Below are positions 45,061 through 54,777 of a stretch of DNA of 64,000 nucleotides, piece by piece (the stretch's first letter is position 1; every line of letters starts with the position of its first letter). The DNA comes from JAJRTE01 sp964418585 (GTDB taxonomy: Bacteria; Myxococcota_A; UBA796; JAJRTE01): contig CAYQMG010000049.1 of assembly GCA_964418585.1 (NCBI GenBank), forward strand, positions 1 to 64,000, written 5' to 3'. A program made the position numbers and the translations under genes. Under the pieces are notes generated by a model that saw only the letters and a list, made by a program, of their open reading frames with translations, had not been told where the DNA came from and ran no database searches.

Positions 45061-46728
45061 ATGACTGCCAACAACTCCTGGGAACGCACCGGCCAACTCC
45101 CCCTGCTCGACGCCCTCGCCCCCCACCTTCCTCCCGCCCTCCTGGAGGAAGCTGTCGAATTCGTCGAGCACCTGGTCGCAGGCCGCAGGACACTGCAGCA
45201 GGCGGCAGAACAGTACCGGCACCAGCGGGACGTGCTGGACATCGCCATCCAGGGGGTCTTCCGGTTCGCGTTTGAACCGGACCGCAAACGATTCCTCCAG
45301 CAGTCCCTCGAACTCGCCGCCCGCCTGGCCGGCGCCGATGTGGCCGCAGTCTTCCTGGCGCCTCCAGAAAAAGGGGACACTTCGCCCCTGTTCCTGACCC
45401 GCCACTGTACCGAACACGATGAGGGATTCATTCGCCAGGAACTGTTCCATGACCAGGGTTGGCTCCACCAGGTGCGCACCCGGGGAACCACCACCCTGTT
45501 TCCCGGAGAGGATCCCCCTCCACCCCGGGTGGCCCAGGAATTGGCCCGGCGCCATGCCCGGGCTGCCGTGGCCATCCCCTTCCTTCCGCAACCCGACAGG
45601 CCGGCTCGAGGCCTGCTCTACCTCGAACACATGTCTCGACCCGGAGCGTTCGACGACATCACTCTGGTCCAGGCCTGCGTGGGATTCATCGAGGCCGGCA
45701 CGGCCGCGGCCGAACGTAGCGAACGCCTCGCGACAAGCGCCGACTACACCGCGACGCACCGGGTCTCTCATCCCTACACGACCCTCGTGGGCAGAAGCCG
45801 GGCACTCGCCCAGGTCCTGGCTCGCCTCGAGCTATTGCGGATCTCCCGGGTTCGAGCCCCGGTGCTGCTGATCGGAGAACCTGGGACCGGCAAGGAAACG
45901 GTCGCGCACATCCTCCACACAAACCACCAGGCGGACCCGGCCCCCTTCGTCTCCATCTCCTGTGCCGACTCCGACGCTGCACACCAGGCACGGCGCCTGT
46001 TCGGTTCGCGACACCCAACCCGTGACCCTTCCGGAGATTCCGCTGGGGCGATAGACCGGGCTCGAGGCGGCACGCTCTACGTGCAAGACATCCACCTGCT
46101 CCAACCCGAGGTTCAAACCCGGCTCGAGCGCGCGCTGGCCACCCGGGTCTACACGCCGGACGACAGTGAAATCCCGCGCCCCTTTGATACGTACCTCGTC
46201 TGCTCCAGTCCGGTTCCTCTGATGTCCCTGGCCATACGCGGCGCCTTCGACCAGGCGCTCGCAGAACGACTCTCCCTGTTTCAGGTGAACCTGCCGCCCT
46301 TGAGAGAACGGCGCGAAGACATCCTGCTGCTGGCAGAGCATTTCCTGGCCCGGGTCCGCAGGCATGGTGCTGCTCTGCCTCGCTTCTTTTCGGCCCGGGC
46401 CTTGCAAGAACTGGAACGACGATCCTGGTCCGGAAACATCGACGAGCTTCGTGCCGTGGTCGAGGAAGCCGCGGGCTCCTGCTCCGGACGGGTGGTGGAT
46501 CTCCCTGGCGCCTCCGGTGAATCAGCCCCGGTTCCGGGCCGGACTGCACCGGTGGGAGACTGGAAGACTGAGCTGAACGCCTTCCAGTCCCGGCTCATTC
46601 GCCGCGCCATGGTGCAGGCCGATGGCAACGTGGCTCGAGCCGCCGAACTGCTGAACATCTCGAGACAGCATTTGAATAACAGGTTGCGCGCACTTGGGCT
46701 CGAGTCGCTGCGGCGTGGCGGCCGGTGA
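45061..46728 (+). CDS. NtrC-like regulator with GAF domain and degenerate AAA motifs
   Basis: A 555-residue transcription regulator. Residues about 75-215 look like a GAF sensor domain. An AAA+ domain of the bacterial enhancer-binding type follows with Walker A GEPGTGKE (272-279), but the GAFTGA loop needed to contact sigma-54 is absent: the region reads LFGSRHPTRDPSG instead. The Walker B, normally GGTLFLDEI, is GGTLYVQDI, with Gln replacing the Asp. The second-half motifs LSLFQVNLPPLRERREDI and WSGNIDELRAVVEEA and a Fis-type helix-turn-helix (NVARAAELLNISRQHLNNRL) are retained. It probably binds DNA but does not remodel sigma-54 holoenzyme; it may act with sigma-70 or as a repressor. GAF ligand unknown. 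Confidence 0.8.
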   Translation: MTANNSWERTGQLPLLDALAPHLPPALLEEAVEFVEHLVAGRRTLQQAAEQYRHQRDVLDIAIQGVFRFAFEPDRKRFLQQSLELAARLAGADVAAVFLAPPEKGDTSPLFLTRHCTEHDEGFIRQELFHDQGWLHQVRTRGTTTLFPGEDPPPPRVAQELARRHARAAVAIPFLPQPDRPARGLLYLEHMSRPGAFDDITLVQACVGFIEAGTAAAERSERLATSADYTATHRVSHPYTTLVGRSRALAQVLARLELLRISRVRAPVLLIGEPGTGKETVAHILHTNHQADPAPFVSISCADSDAAHQARRLFGSRHPTRDPSGDSAGAIDRARGGTLYVQDIHLLQPEVQTRLERALATRVYTPDDSEIPRPFDTYLVCSSPVPLMSLAIRGAFDQALAERLSLFQVNLPPLRERREDILLLAEHFLARVRRHGAALPRFFSARALQELERRSWSGNIDELRAVVEEAAGSCSGRVVDLPGASGESAPVPGRTAPVGDWKTELNAFQSRLIRRAMVQADGNVARAAELLNISRQHLNNRLRALGLESLRRGGR

Positions 46729-46746
46729 GCGTCCGGCCCGAGGGGC

Positions 46747-48468
46747 TTACCGGGCAGTCGGTTCGAGGGTGACCTGGAACGAAAGGGCGTCCCCTGGGCC
46801 GGCATCGAATTCTTTCGAGAAGGTCTTGTACCCGGGTCTGGAAACCTCGAGTCGGTGTCGTCCCACGGGCAGCACCATGTTCGCGATGGGAAATTCGGCC
46901 CAGATCCGCCGCCCATCCAACCGCACTTCCACCCCGCTGCTCGGTGAAATTTCCAGGTTCAGCCGGGGCGATTTCACCAGGACCAACTTTTCGGTCACGC
47001 TCGCATTGGGTTCCACCCAGAGTTCTTTCCTCAGCGGTTCGTAGCCTTCCCGATAGACCACCACCACCTGCCGGCCCGGTGGAACGCTTCGACGCTCGAT
47101 CTTGCCGCCCGGAATCAGATTCCCGTTGAGATAGAGTTCCAGGCTGTCCGGAGGCACGAACTCGATGGTGAGTTCCCCGGGGGGGCCCTGGGGTCGCTCG
47201 GCCGGGTTGGGCACGTCCGGGTCCGCCGTCGCCTCGGCCGGCGCGGCACTCTCCTCGGGTGTGGCCGTGCTCGGAGTCTCCGTTTCCACCGTCTCCAGTA
47301 CCTGGCCCTGGTCCGACTCCCCGGGATAGAGCCACCAGGCAAGGGCCATCACACCGCCGGCTGCAACCGCTGCAACCAGTCGGCCCGAAAGCGGAAACGG
47401 AAGGGTACGCGCCTTGCGCCCTCCAGGCTGAGGCGACTCCGGGCGCCTTTTCGCCACCTTTCCTGGAGACTCGGAGCGCTCGCGCCGCGTCCCGGTTTCT
47501 TTCTCGACCGGCACCCGTGGCTCGGCAGGCCGGGGCGGTCGAGCACTCCCCTGGCCCGGGGCCGTCCAGGCAGCCTCCTCGATCGACACCCGTCCTCGAG
47601 GCGCCGGTGGCTCCTCCGGAGGCGCTTCCGGTTGCGTATCCTGGTCCGGCACCTCCTGAAACGTAAGCCGCCAGGACCTGTCCGAGGGCCCCGACGGTTT
47701 GGCCTGTTCCCTGTCTCCCCGCCGGCCAGGCAAGGCACCCCCGTCCCAGGAAACCGGCTCCACCGTCTCTTCCCCCGTCCGCCCGGACTGCCGGGACGCG
47801 GCCAGGAGATAGGCGACCGCGGCAGGCGACGCCCCCTCCTCCTCCAGGATGGGCAATACGCCCGAAGCCAGAGGAGAGATCCCGGTGTCGATCATCTCAC
47901 GACACAGGGTCAATGCTGCTTCCAGGTTCCCCGTGGCCACCAGAGCCTGAAGTTCCTGCTCCTTGTGCGCCCGGATCACACGATTCGACCGATTCCGGAG
48001 ATGCGCAATCTCGGCACGCACGGGCTCGAGCCCCCCCTGGTCACCCAACTGGGGTTCGAACAGAGTCAAGGCACGCTCGATCACATCACAGGCACTCCGG
48101 GCCTCCTCACCGGGAACCGCAGCACGCAGGACGCGCCGGAGTTTCTCCAGAAAGGCGGAGAAAAAGGGGTGCCCTCGAGGAAACAGCCGGCCCACGTACT
48201 GGTAGACCCGCATCAGCGTGGCAGCGTCCGCCAGTTCATCACGCAGACCCTCGACGAACGCCACCACCTGCCGCCCCGCAGCCCCCAGGCCGGCCTCGTC
48301 CCCGGTCGCCACGATCGCCGCCACCACTCGCCCGGCAGACTCGAAAGCGCGATCCTCCAGGTGTGCTTTCAGTGCCGCCAGTCTCGCAGCCGTATCCTGC
48401 GACGCGCTGTTGTCGTTCGTTCCGGTCAACTGTCTGCCCCCCGACACGCAATGCGCGTGGCCACGCAT
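46747..48468 (-). CDS. PEGA-domain membrane protein
   Basis: A 573-residue protein. The N-terminal ~200 residues are alpha-helical (ARLAALKAHLEDRAFESAGR onward), followed by a Pro/Glu/Arg-rich disordered segment, one transmembrane span (about 362-380) and a periplasmic part with two PEGA-type repeats: ELTIEFVPPDSLELYLNGN with RRSVPPGRQVVVVYREGYEP, and LNLEISPSSGVEVRLDG with VLPVGRHRLEVSRPGYK. PEGA domains are common in myxobacterial kinases and surface proteins. The start is uncertain: ATG 48468 is used, and GTG 48483 is possible, neither having a strong Shine-Dalgarno. It follows the Ser/Thr kinase on the same strand, 41 bp apart, and may be a partner or target. Confidence 0.75.
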   Translation of the reverse strand: MRGHAHCVSGGRQLTGTNDNSASQDTAARLAALKAHLEDRAFESAGRVVAAIVATGDEAGLGAAGRQVVAFVEGLRDELADAATLMRVYQYVGRLFPRGHPFFSAFLEKLRRVLRAAVPGEEARSACDVIERALTLFEPQLGDQGGLEPVRAEIAHLRNRSNRVIRAHKEQELQALVATGNLEAALTLCREMIDTGISPLASGVLPILEEEGASPAAVAYLLAASRQSGRTGEETVEPVSWDGGALPGRRGDREQAKPSGPSDRSWRLTFQEVPDQDTQPEAPPEEPPAPRGRVSIEEAAWTAPGQGSARPPRPAEPRVPVEKETGTRRERSESPGKVAKRRPESPQPGGRKARTLPFPLSGRLVAAVAAGGVMALAWWLYPGESDQGQVLETVETETPSTATPEESAAPAEATADPDVPNPAERPQGPPGELTIEFVPPDSLELYLNGNLIPGGKIERRSVPPGRQVVVVYREGYEPLRKELWVEPNASVTEKLVLVKSPRLNLEISPSSGVEVRLDGRRIWAEFPIANMVLPVGRHRLEVSRPGYKTFSKEFDAGPGDALSFQVTLEPTAR

Positions 48469-48509
48469 CCGATCGAGCTTCACCCCCCCGATTCCGGTGC
48501 GGGTGGATT

Positions 48510-50414
48510 CTAACCGCCTCCAAGCTCCCGGCAAACCACTTTCGCCTGGCTGAACAAGGCCGTGCAGGTAATCCGCGCCCCCTCCCCCACAAAGACATGG
48601 TGCAAAAGCTGCACCCCGTCTTCCGCCCTGAAAACCATCGAATGTTCTCCAGGTGCCACCTCCAGGTCCCGGATGGGAAACCCTTCCACAGGCGCCTGGT
48701 CCACCATGATCCGAGACCGCGGCCTCGAGTTCAAGGACAGGAATCCCGAACGCACCCGCCGGGCCGTCGCATCTGACCGCACTCCCCCGGAACCTCCCCC
48801 CGTACGCTCGTCACCCCCCGCCTGCACCGAGGCCGTCGAACCGTCTCCGACGCCTCCATCCTTCGCCACTTCCGACCCTGCCCCTCCTCTCGATGCCCGA
48901 GGCGTGCGCCGCTCAGCCCCGGTCCCCTCGGAAACATCGACATGCTCTCTTGCTGCGACACCGCCCCCATCGTCCCCGCTCAGCCCCGGAGTTCCTTCCA
49001 CTCCGGCCACGGCTCCTCCCTCCCCGCCCGTTTCCAGGCGCGACACCCCCTCGCCACCGTCCGGCTCGAGCGGTGTTCCGCCTTGCACCACCAGGACTCG
49101 AGGCGTCCGGTCCCCCCCTCCTCCGGGTCGACCATCAGCCCAGCCAGCCAGCCACCGCCAGGCCCCAAGAACCAAAAGGAAACCGACCAACGCACCGACC
49201 GCGATGGGTACCACCAGCCGCCTCGAAGGCAGGGAACTCAAGGTCGAACCACTCGCACCCCGTTCCGGGGTATCCTCTCCAGCACTCTCAAGCCGCGTAT
49301 CGGCCGCCGGGTCCCAGTCCGAGCGGGCACCTGCATTCGGAAACGTTGCCCCGGCAGAGTCCAGAGTCCCCATTCCCCCTCGCCTCGTCACGGCCCCGGA
49401 GGCGCCTGGGGGAAACAAAATCTTTGCCGGAGCCGCATCCATGCCGGGCAGCAAACGCCATTCCGACCCCAGAGACTCCACCCACCGACGCAACGGCACC
49501 GGATCGACGATTCCAACCAGTACCTCCTCGAGGCTCTCCGCCATCTCGTCCGCGCTCTGAAACCGTTCATCCCGATCCCTGGCCAGGGCTCTCTTCAGCA
49601 CCGCGACCAAAGGCTCACGGACCGCGCACCCTGGCAGGCGTGCGAACCGGGGAAGCACATCCGCGTCCTGGGCCTGCCGAAGCGCCACCTCGATGGTACG
49701 GCCATCGTAGAGGTAGTCGAGCGAAAGCAGTTCAAACAGGAGAATGCCGGCAGAGAAGAGATCCGAGCGATGGTCCAGTTCCGTGCCGCCCCAGGCCTGC
49801 TCCGGCGACATGTAGGGACCGGTCCCCTTGATGTGGTGGCCGGACAGGGTCCTCACCACGTTGGTGGCGGCTCGAGCCACCCCGAAATCCGCGATCTTGG
49901 CCACCCCGTGCTGATTGAGAAGCACGTTGGACGGCTTGAGATCCCGGTGCACGAGATGAAGCGGATTCCCTTCCAGATCCACCGCCCGATGCGCGTAGCT
50001 CAGTCCCCGACAAACCTGGATGACGATCTCGATTGCCACCTCCGGGGGCAGCCATTCACGTTTCCACCGCTGATACCGCACCACCTGCGACAGCGTCGGG
50101 CCATCCACATACTCCATCGCCAGGTAGAAGCGGTCCCCTTCCCTTCCGTAATCGATGATTTCCACGATGTTCGGATGGGAAAGCACCCCTCCGAGTCGCG
50201 CCTCACTCACGAACTGTTTGGCCAGGGCCGAGTGGCGGGAGTAGTCCTCATGGACGAGCTTCAAGGCGACCATCTTGGTGAACCCGTCCGGGCCTTCCAT
50301 CAACGCCCGATAGACCACCGCCATCCCGCCTTCGCCGATCACGTCCAGCAGACGGTATCGACCGAATCGGATGGCAGACGGGACCGCGCCTTCTTTCTCT
50401 CCTCGCCCGTTCAC
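48510..50414 (-). CDS. transmembrane Ser/Thr protein kinase (PknB-like)
   Basis: Hanks-type kinase, 634 residues from GTG 50414. The kinase domain (about 18-300) is complete: Gly-rich loop IGEGGMAVVY, VALK lysine K52, HRDLKPSN (catalytic D158), DFG (D176), GPYMSPEQA and the RSDLFSAGI region. One transmembrane span (about 400-423) leads to a Gly/Ser/Glu-rich extracytoplasmic segment and a C-terminal domain with SLNSRPRSRIMVDQAPVEG / APGEHSMVF that resembles a PEGA repeat. Hence a receptor-like kinase sensing the envelope. It is flanked on the same strand by a PEGA protein downstream and a predicted envelope protein upstream. No clear ribosome-binding site at the GTG. Confidence 0.92.
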   Translation of the reverse strand: MNGRGEKEGAVPSAIRFGRYRLLDVIGEGGMAVVYRALMEGPDGFTKMVALKLVHEDYSRHSALAKQFVSEARLGGVLSHPNIVEIIDYGREGDRFYLAMEYVDGPTLSQVVRYQRWKREWLPPEVAIEIVIQVCRGLSYAHRAVDLEGNPLHLVHRDLKPSNVLLNQHGVAKIADFGVARAATNVVRTLSGHHIKGTGPYMSPEQAWGGTELDHRSDLFSAGILLFELLSLDYLYDGRTIEVALRQAQDADVLPRFARLPGCAVREPLVAVLKRALARDRDERFQSADEMAESLEEVLVGIVDPVPLRRWVESLGSEWRLLPGMDAAPAKILFPPGASGAVTRRGGMGTLDSAGATFPNAGARSDWDPAADTRLESAGEDTPERGASGSTLSSLPSRRLVVPIAVGALVGFLLVLGAWRWLAGWADGRPGGGGDRTPRVLVVQGGTPLEPDGGEGVSRLETGGEGGAVAGVEGTPGLSGDDGGGVAAREHVDVSEGTGAERRTPRASRGGAGSEVAKDGGVGDGSTASVQAGGDERTGGGSGGVRSDATARRVRSGFLSLNSRPRSRIMVDQAPVEGFPIRDLEVAPGEHSMVFRAEDGVQLLHHVFVGEGARITCTALFSQAKVVCRELGGG

Positions 50415-50552
50415 GATACGTTGCCAAAATGCCCGACTGAACCTGATCGACGCCGTCCGAGACCCTGGTGGAATCGCCCGGGCGACATCCCCTCGAGTTG
50501 CCTGAGTCTGTCACATGGGGCCGACGATTTCCAGTCAATTCGGATGGAGGGT

Positions 50553-52466
50553 TCAGAGCCCGGCAGCAACGCCGAGGAGTAGGCCCACGGGAAAGCCGAG
50601 CAGGATCGTTCCCCCTGCTCGACCTGCGGTCATTCCCCCGAAAACCTGGCAGGTGGCGAGAACCTGGAGCCGCCCCTCGTGCAGCAGGTAGTCGGCGCGG
50701 ACCCGCGCCGACGGTCCGAACATCCAGGCGTCGGCGACCAGGTATCCCCCGAGGTCCGGGGCCTGGTCCGGAAGGTAGACGAGCGTGTTGGGCAGGCGAG
50801 CCGCTCCAATGCCCACAAAAGGCGTCATGCTGAATCGAGACCGGGACAGGATACGATATCCCGCGTCGGCAGCAAGCCACCACGAGGCTTTTCGCGGAAG
50901 GAGCCCGGCCGCACACGCCACCTGCTCCACCGTGGCCTGGCCCGCGTCCGGAGGATCACAACCCGTGCCTGTCCCCACACTGACCGGCGGAAGCCACCGG
51001 GCCTCCACCGCCACACGCACGCGCCCCCCCGGGACCTCGGCCCCCAACCCCACCCCCACGGCTTCACCGTTGGCCGCGTACATGGCCGGATCTCCCAGGA
51101 TCCGCCACCCGGCCACGTGCGCATCCAACAGCACGCCCGCCCCGGCCGACGTTGCACGGGTCGCGGAATGGGCAGAAAACCCCGCCACGCCACCTTCCGC
51201 CGCGACAGAGCGTCCACCATCACCCTCTCGCATGCCGGCGGCGCTCCAGACCTCTGGACTCAGCGAAACCACACCGCGGCCCGCCCGATAGGCCACAACC
51301 CGAACGCCTCCGTCGACAGCCCCGTCATCGGCCACCGCAAACAGCAGGACCTCGTGACCCGTCGCGTGCGCATGGAGGTCCAGCCGCCGGGCCATCGCAC
51401 CATCCAGTCGACCACGAGAAAGGTCCCGAGTCAGGGTCTCGAGCGCTTCAGAAGCCGGGATCAGCCCCAGACATCCCTCCCAGGCTCGAGTTCCCCCTCC
51501 ACCGTCTCCCCCCCTGGAAACCGAACCAATCGGCTCCACCTCGATCCAGCAGGAGCGCACCTCCCCGAACAGGCTCTCCGCCTGCAACAGGTGCCGCCCC
51601 GGCAGCACAGCCCCGACCGCATCGAGAGGCGTGCCATCCAACACGTATCGTCCCCCCGAACCCAACGCCCGCAAGGGAACCGCTTCCCGTTCCTCCATCC
51701 AGCGCTTCGCCTCCGCAAGCGCCGCCTGTGCCTCCTCCGAATAGTCCGGTCCGAGTTGCGTGTCGGGATCCACACCGAGCGCAGCAATGAACCACTCCCG
51801 GGCACTCCCATCCTCCAGGTAGACGTGAGCAACCCCCTCGAGCAAGAACAGGTCCCGAATCCGGGCCTTCTCCAACACCTCGTCCAGGCATGGGGCCATT
51901 TCCCGTGCCATCTCCAGGGTGGCAATTGCACCCTCGAGATCGAGAAACAACACCTGCTCCTCTGCCTGGCGCAACAGGGCCGGACACAGACCGCCCACAT
52001 CATCCGGCGGGGCTGTCCACCGGCCTTGAGCCATCTGTTCCAACGCGCGGGCACCGGCTCCAGCGCAAAACGGCTCGGCCGGCGCTGGAGCGGCCCACTG
52101 GAGCGTCTCCACCAGTTCGTCTCCCGGAGACTCCAGCACGATCGGGTGCTTCAACCGCCGGGACAGCCTGGACGCCTCCCGGGCACGGTCCACCCCCGGG
52201 GGAAGCAGGTCGACCACCACGGCTTCCCCGGCACCGGCCACGTCGGAGCAGACCAGCAACCCGAAAAACAAAACGAAGATCCACCCCAGGCCGGCCCGCC
52301 CTCGACCTCCAGGTGACCGGATTCTTTCGGCACTCCGATCGGCGCCCCCCAAGGGGCCTCGCCACGACGCGGGCGTGCACACCACCCCCACCCGGGGCGG
52401 CGCCCCACCCGCCTCCGGTGCGTCGACGCACGCACACACGCTGCTTCCCCTCGGCCATCTCGACAC
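50553..52466 (-). CDS. predicted envelope protein, unknown family
   Basis: A 637-residue protein, no family recognised. GTG 52466 is preceded by AAGGAGG; the first 60 residues are Arg/Gly-rich, then a signal-like hydrophobic segment (LGWIFVLFFGLLVCSDVAGA, about 60-79). The next ~200 residues contain helical TPR-like stretches (EQVLFLDLEGAIATLEMARE, YSEEAQAALAEAKRW) and a PEGA-like strand pair. The C-terminal ~200 residues alternate amphipathic strands rich in Gly, Val and aromatic residues (LGAEVPGGRVRVAVEARWLP, WWLAADAGYRILSRSRFSM, FVGIGAARLPNTLVYLP), suggesting a beta-barrel. It lies upstream of the kinase and PEGA genes on the same strand, forming a likely signalling-envelope cluster. Confidence 0.65.
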   Translation of the reverse strand: MSRWPRGSSVCACVDAPEAGGAPPRVGVVCTPASWRGPLGGADRSAERIRSPGGRGRAGLGWIFVLFFGLLVCSDVAGAGEAVVVDLLPPGVDRAREASRLSRRLKHPIVLESPGDELVETLQWAAPAPAEPFCAGAGARALEQMAQGRWTAPPDDVGGLCPALLRQAEEQVLFLDLEGAIATLEMAREMAPCLDEVLEKARIRDLFLLEGVAHVYLEDGSAREWFIAALGVDPDTQLGPDYSEEAQAALAEAKRWMEEREAVPLRALGSGGRYVLDGTPLDAVGAVLPGRHLLQAESLFGEVRSCWIEVEPIGSVSRGGDGGGGTRAWEGCLGLIPASEALETLTRDLSRGRLDGAMARRLDLHAHATGHEVLLFAVADDGAVDGGVRVVAYRAGRGVVSLSPEVWSAAGMREGDGGRSVAAEGGVAGFSAHSATRATSAGAGVLLDAHVAGWRILGDPAMYAANGEAVGVGLGAEVPGGRVRVAVEARWLPPVSVGTGTGCDPPDAGQATVEQVACAAGLLPRKASWWLAADAGYRILSRSRFSMTPFVGIGAARLPNTLVYLPDQAPDLGGYLVADAWMFGPSARVRADYLLHEGRLQVLATCQVFGGMTAGRAGGTILLGFPVGLLLGVAAGL

Positions 52467-52587
52467 GGTTCTCTTCCTCCTTGCCGCAATGTACCTCGAC
52501 CGCGGACAAAATGGAAGACGAGAGGGTGCGTTCGCGATACACTGTCCCTTCGATTACAAGACCTCAGCACCTCCAGGGAAAGCCGCC

Positions 52588-54738
52588 ATGCGCACGCCCA
52601 ACGCCTCTGCCCGGCGCTCTCGCCACCTCCCCCCCTGCTCATGGAGCACCGGCACTCCGTTCGCCGTCGCCGCCACCCTGCTCCTGTCCGTGGCCCTCCC
52701 CGCCTGCACCACCCTGGATGGCCCTCTGTTCGACCGCGACCAGGACGGCTACCCCCTCGGCCACGACTGCGACGACAACAACCCGGCCGTGGGTCCCCAG
52801 TACCAGGACATGGACGGCGACGGGTTCGGCTCACAGACCATGCCCACCTGCGACCTCACCGCTTCCGGACGAACCATGACCCCGGGAGATTGCGACGACA
52901 ACAACCCCAACATCCACCCCGACGCCCTCGAGGTCTGCGACGTACGCCAACCATCCCCAGACGCAACCCCGCCCTACGGGCTCGACAACGACTGCGACGG
53001 CACCATCGACGAAGGGGTCTCCTACACCACCTGGTACCAGGACCACGATGGGGACGGCTACGGAGACGCAGCGCAAACGCTCATCGCCTGCACGCAGCCC
53101 GCAGGATATGCCCTGACCCCGGGAGATTGCGATGATGAAAACCCGGCACGCTCCCCCGGCGTGCAGGAAACCTGCAACGACTTTGACGACAACTGCTCCG
53201 GAGGAAACGGAGACTTCTACGTGGACACATCCGCCGCCGAAACCGGAACCCCCGGAAACCCCGACGCCTCCACCATCCAGGACGCGCTCGCCGTCGCACT
53301 CGAGGGATGTTCCATCGAAGTGGCTCCGGGTGTTTACCGCGGACCGATCGACTTCGCGGGCAAGACCCTTCATCTCCGCAGTGCAGAAGGTCCGGACACC
53401 ACGTTCATCGACGGAGAAGACCAGGGCGTCATCTTCCGATTCCAGTCCGGAGAAAGCAGCGACGCCATCGTGGAGGGGTTCACCTTGCAAAACGGTTCCG
53501 GGGATCTCTTCGAGGTCTGTTGCCCCACCGACGAAGTGGTATACGGAGGCGCCGTCTTCATCAGCGCCAGTTCCCCCAGCATCCGCAACAATGTGTTTGC
53601 CCGAAACTCCGCTGAAGTGGGAGGCGCCATTGCCGTGTACGGTGGGAGCCCGGTGATCCAGGGCAACCGATTCCTCAACAACACCGCCATCCGGTACGGT
53701 TCAGCGATCTTCCTCTACGATGTCACCAACAGCGTCGTGTCGGACAACACCTTTGAGCAAAACGCCACACTTGGACCGGCCACCAGCGGCGAGGCGACGG
53801 TGGATGTACAACGGTCCAGCTTTGTCACCTTTCAACGCAACACCTTCACCGACAACCAGGCCAACGCTGGAGGCGCGATCGTAATCGTGGAGAGCACGCA
53901 AGTGGTGGTGAGCGACAGCACGTTCGAGCGGAACGCCGCCAACGTACTGGGCGGTGCGATCGCGGTGGTTCATGACGCGGAGGCCACGATTCAGGACAGT
54001 GTGTTCATTCAGAACACCGCGACCAACGGAGGGGGCGCGATCGTGTGCCAGGGTGACCAGACGCCGGTGCAGATCTCGGTTTCCGGTAACTGGTTCGACG
54101 GCAACGAAGGCGGAGACAACGGAGGCGGTATCTACTTGCTCGAGACCTGCGCCGGAGAAATCGTGCACAACGTGTTCCTGGAGAACCGGGCCACGCGAGA
54201 CGGCTACGGGGGTGCGATCGATGCGAAGGATACATCCCTGGGAACGGCGTCGCCCATGCAGGTTTCGAACAATCTTTTTGTATCCAACGAAGCGAGCTAC
54301 GGCGGCGCGATGGCGGTGCGGGGCGACTCGAATGCGGTCCTGGTGTGGAACAATACGTTCTGGGACAATGGAGCCTCGGTGGCGGGCGGGGCTGCGTTCA
54401 TGACAGACGAAACCCCTGACTTTCAGAACAATCTGGTCACCTTCAGCCAAACCGGAACCGGTCTTTTCTACGGAGGCCTGGTGGGACTCACGGTGACGAA
54501 GATCCAGTACAACGATTTCCATGGAAACGCCGACGGGCCGTCGAACATTCCGGGGCTGGTGGGTCAAAACGGCAACGTGGATGTCGACCCTGAATACCAG
54601 AATGCGGTTGGGTTCGACTTCACCCTGTCCCCGGGAAGTCCGGTGGTCGACGCCGGCAACCCGGAAGCGGCGCACCAGGACACGGACGGCAGCCGGAACG
54701 ACATGGGAGCCTATGGTGGGCCTCTGGGCGACTGGTGA
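52588..54738 (+). CDS. MopE-repeat plus PMP-like beta-helix lipoprotein
   Basis: A 716-residue surface protein. A signal sequence ends in the lipobox LPAC (C40). Three MopE-type acidic motifs (HDCDDNNPAVGP, GDCDDNNPNIHP, GDCDDENPARSP) occupy residues about 45-200. A long right-handed beta-helix follows, marked by about nine F-x-x-N turns (VFARN, RFLNN, TFEQN, TFTDN, TFERN, VFIQN, WFDGN, VFLEN, LFVSN) and repeated GGAI/GGAM/GGAV tetrapeptides. The same FxxN plus GGAI pairing defines chlamydial polymorphic membrane proteins, which are adhesins. There is no C-terminal autotransporter barrel. It ends DMGAYGGPLGDW, a typical finish of such beta-helices. Divergent from the preceding minus-strand gene across a 121-bp region. 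Confidence 0.85.
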   Translation: MRTPNASARRSRHLPPCSWSTGTPFAVAATLLLSVALPACTTLDGPLFDRDQDGYPLGHDCDDNNPAVGPQYQDMDGDGFGSQTMPTCDLTASGRTMTPGDCDDNNPNIHPDALEVCDVRQPSPDATPPYGLDNDCDGTIDEGVSYTTWYQDHDGDGYGDAAQTLIACTQPAGYALTPGDCDDENPARSPGVQETCNDFDDNCSGGNGDFYVDTSAAETGTPGNPDASTIQDALAVALEGCSIEVAPGVYRGPIDFAGKTLHLRSAEGPDTTFIDGEDQGVIFRFQSGESSDAIVEGFTLQNGSGDLFEVCCPTDEVVYGGAVFISASSPSIRNNVFARNSAEVGGAIAVYGGSPVIQGNRFLNNTAIRYGSAIFLYDVTNSVVSDNTFEQNATLGPATSGEATVDVQRSSFVTFQRNTFTDNQANAGGAIVIVESTQVVVSDSTFERNAANVLGGAIAVVHDAEATIQDSVFIQNTATNGGGAIVCQGDQTPVQISVSGNWFDGNEGGDNGGGIYLLETCAGEIVHNVFLENRATRDGYGGAIDAKDTSLGTASPMQVSNNLFVSNEASYGGAMAVRGDSNAVLVWNNTFWDNGASVAGGAAFMTDETPDFQNNLVTFSQTGTGLFYGGLVGLTVTKIQYNDFHGNADGPSNIPGLVGQNGNVDVDPEYQNAVGFDFTLSPGSPVVDAGNPEAAHQDTDGSRNDMGAYGGPLGDW

Positions 54739-54777
54739 CCGGTCGTTCTTGTTGATGACACAGAATCCTGGCTTGGG

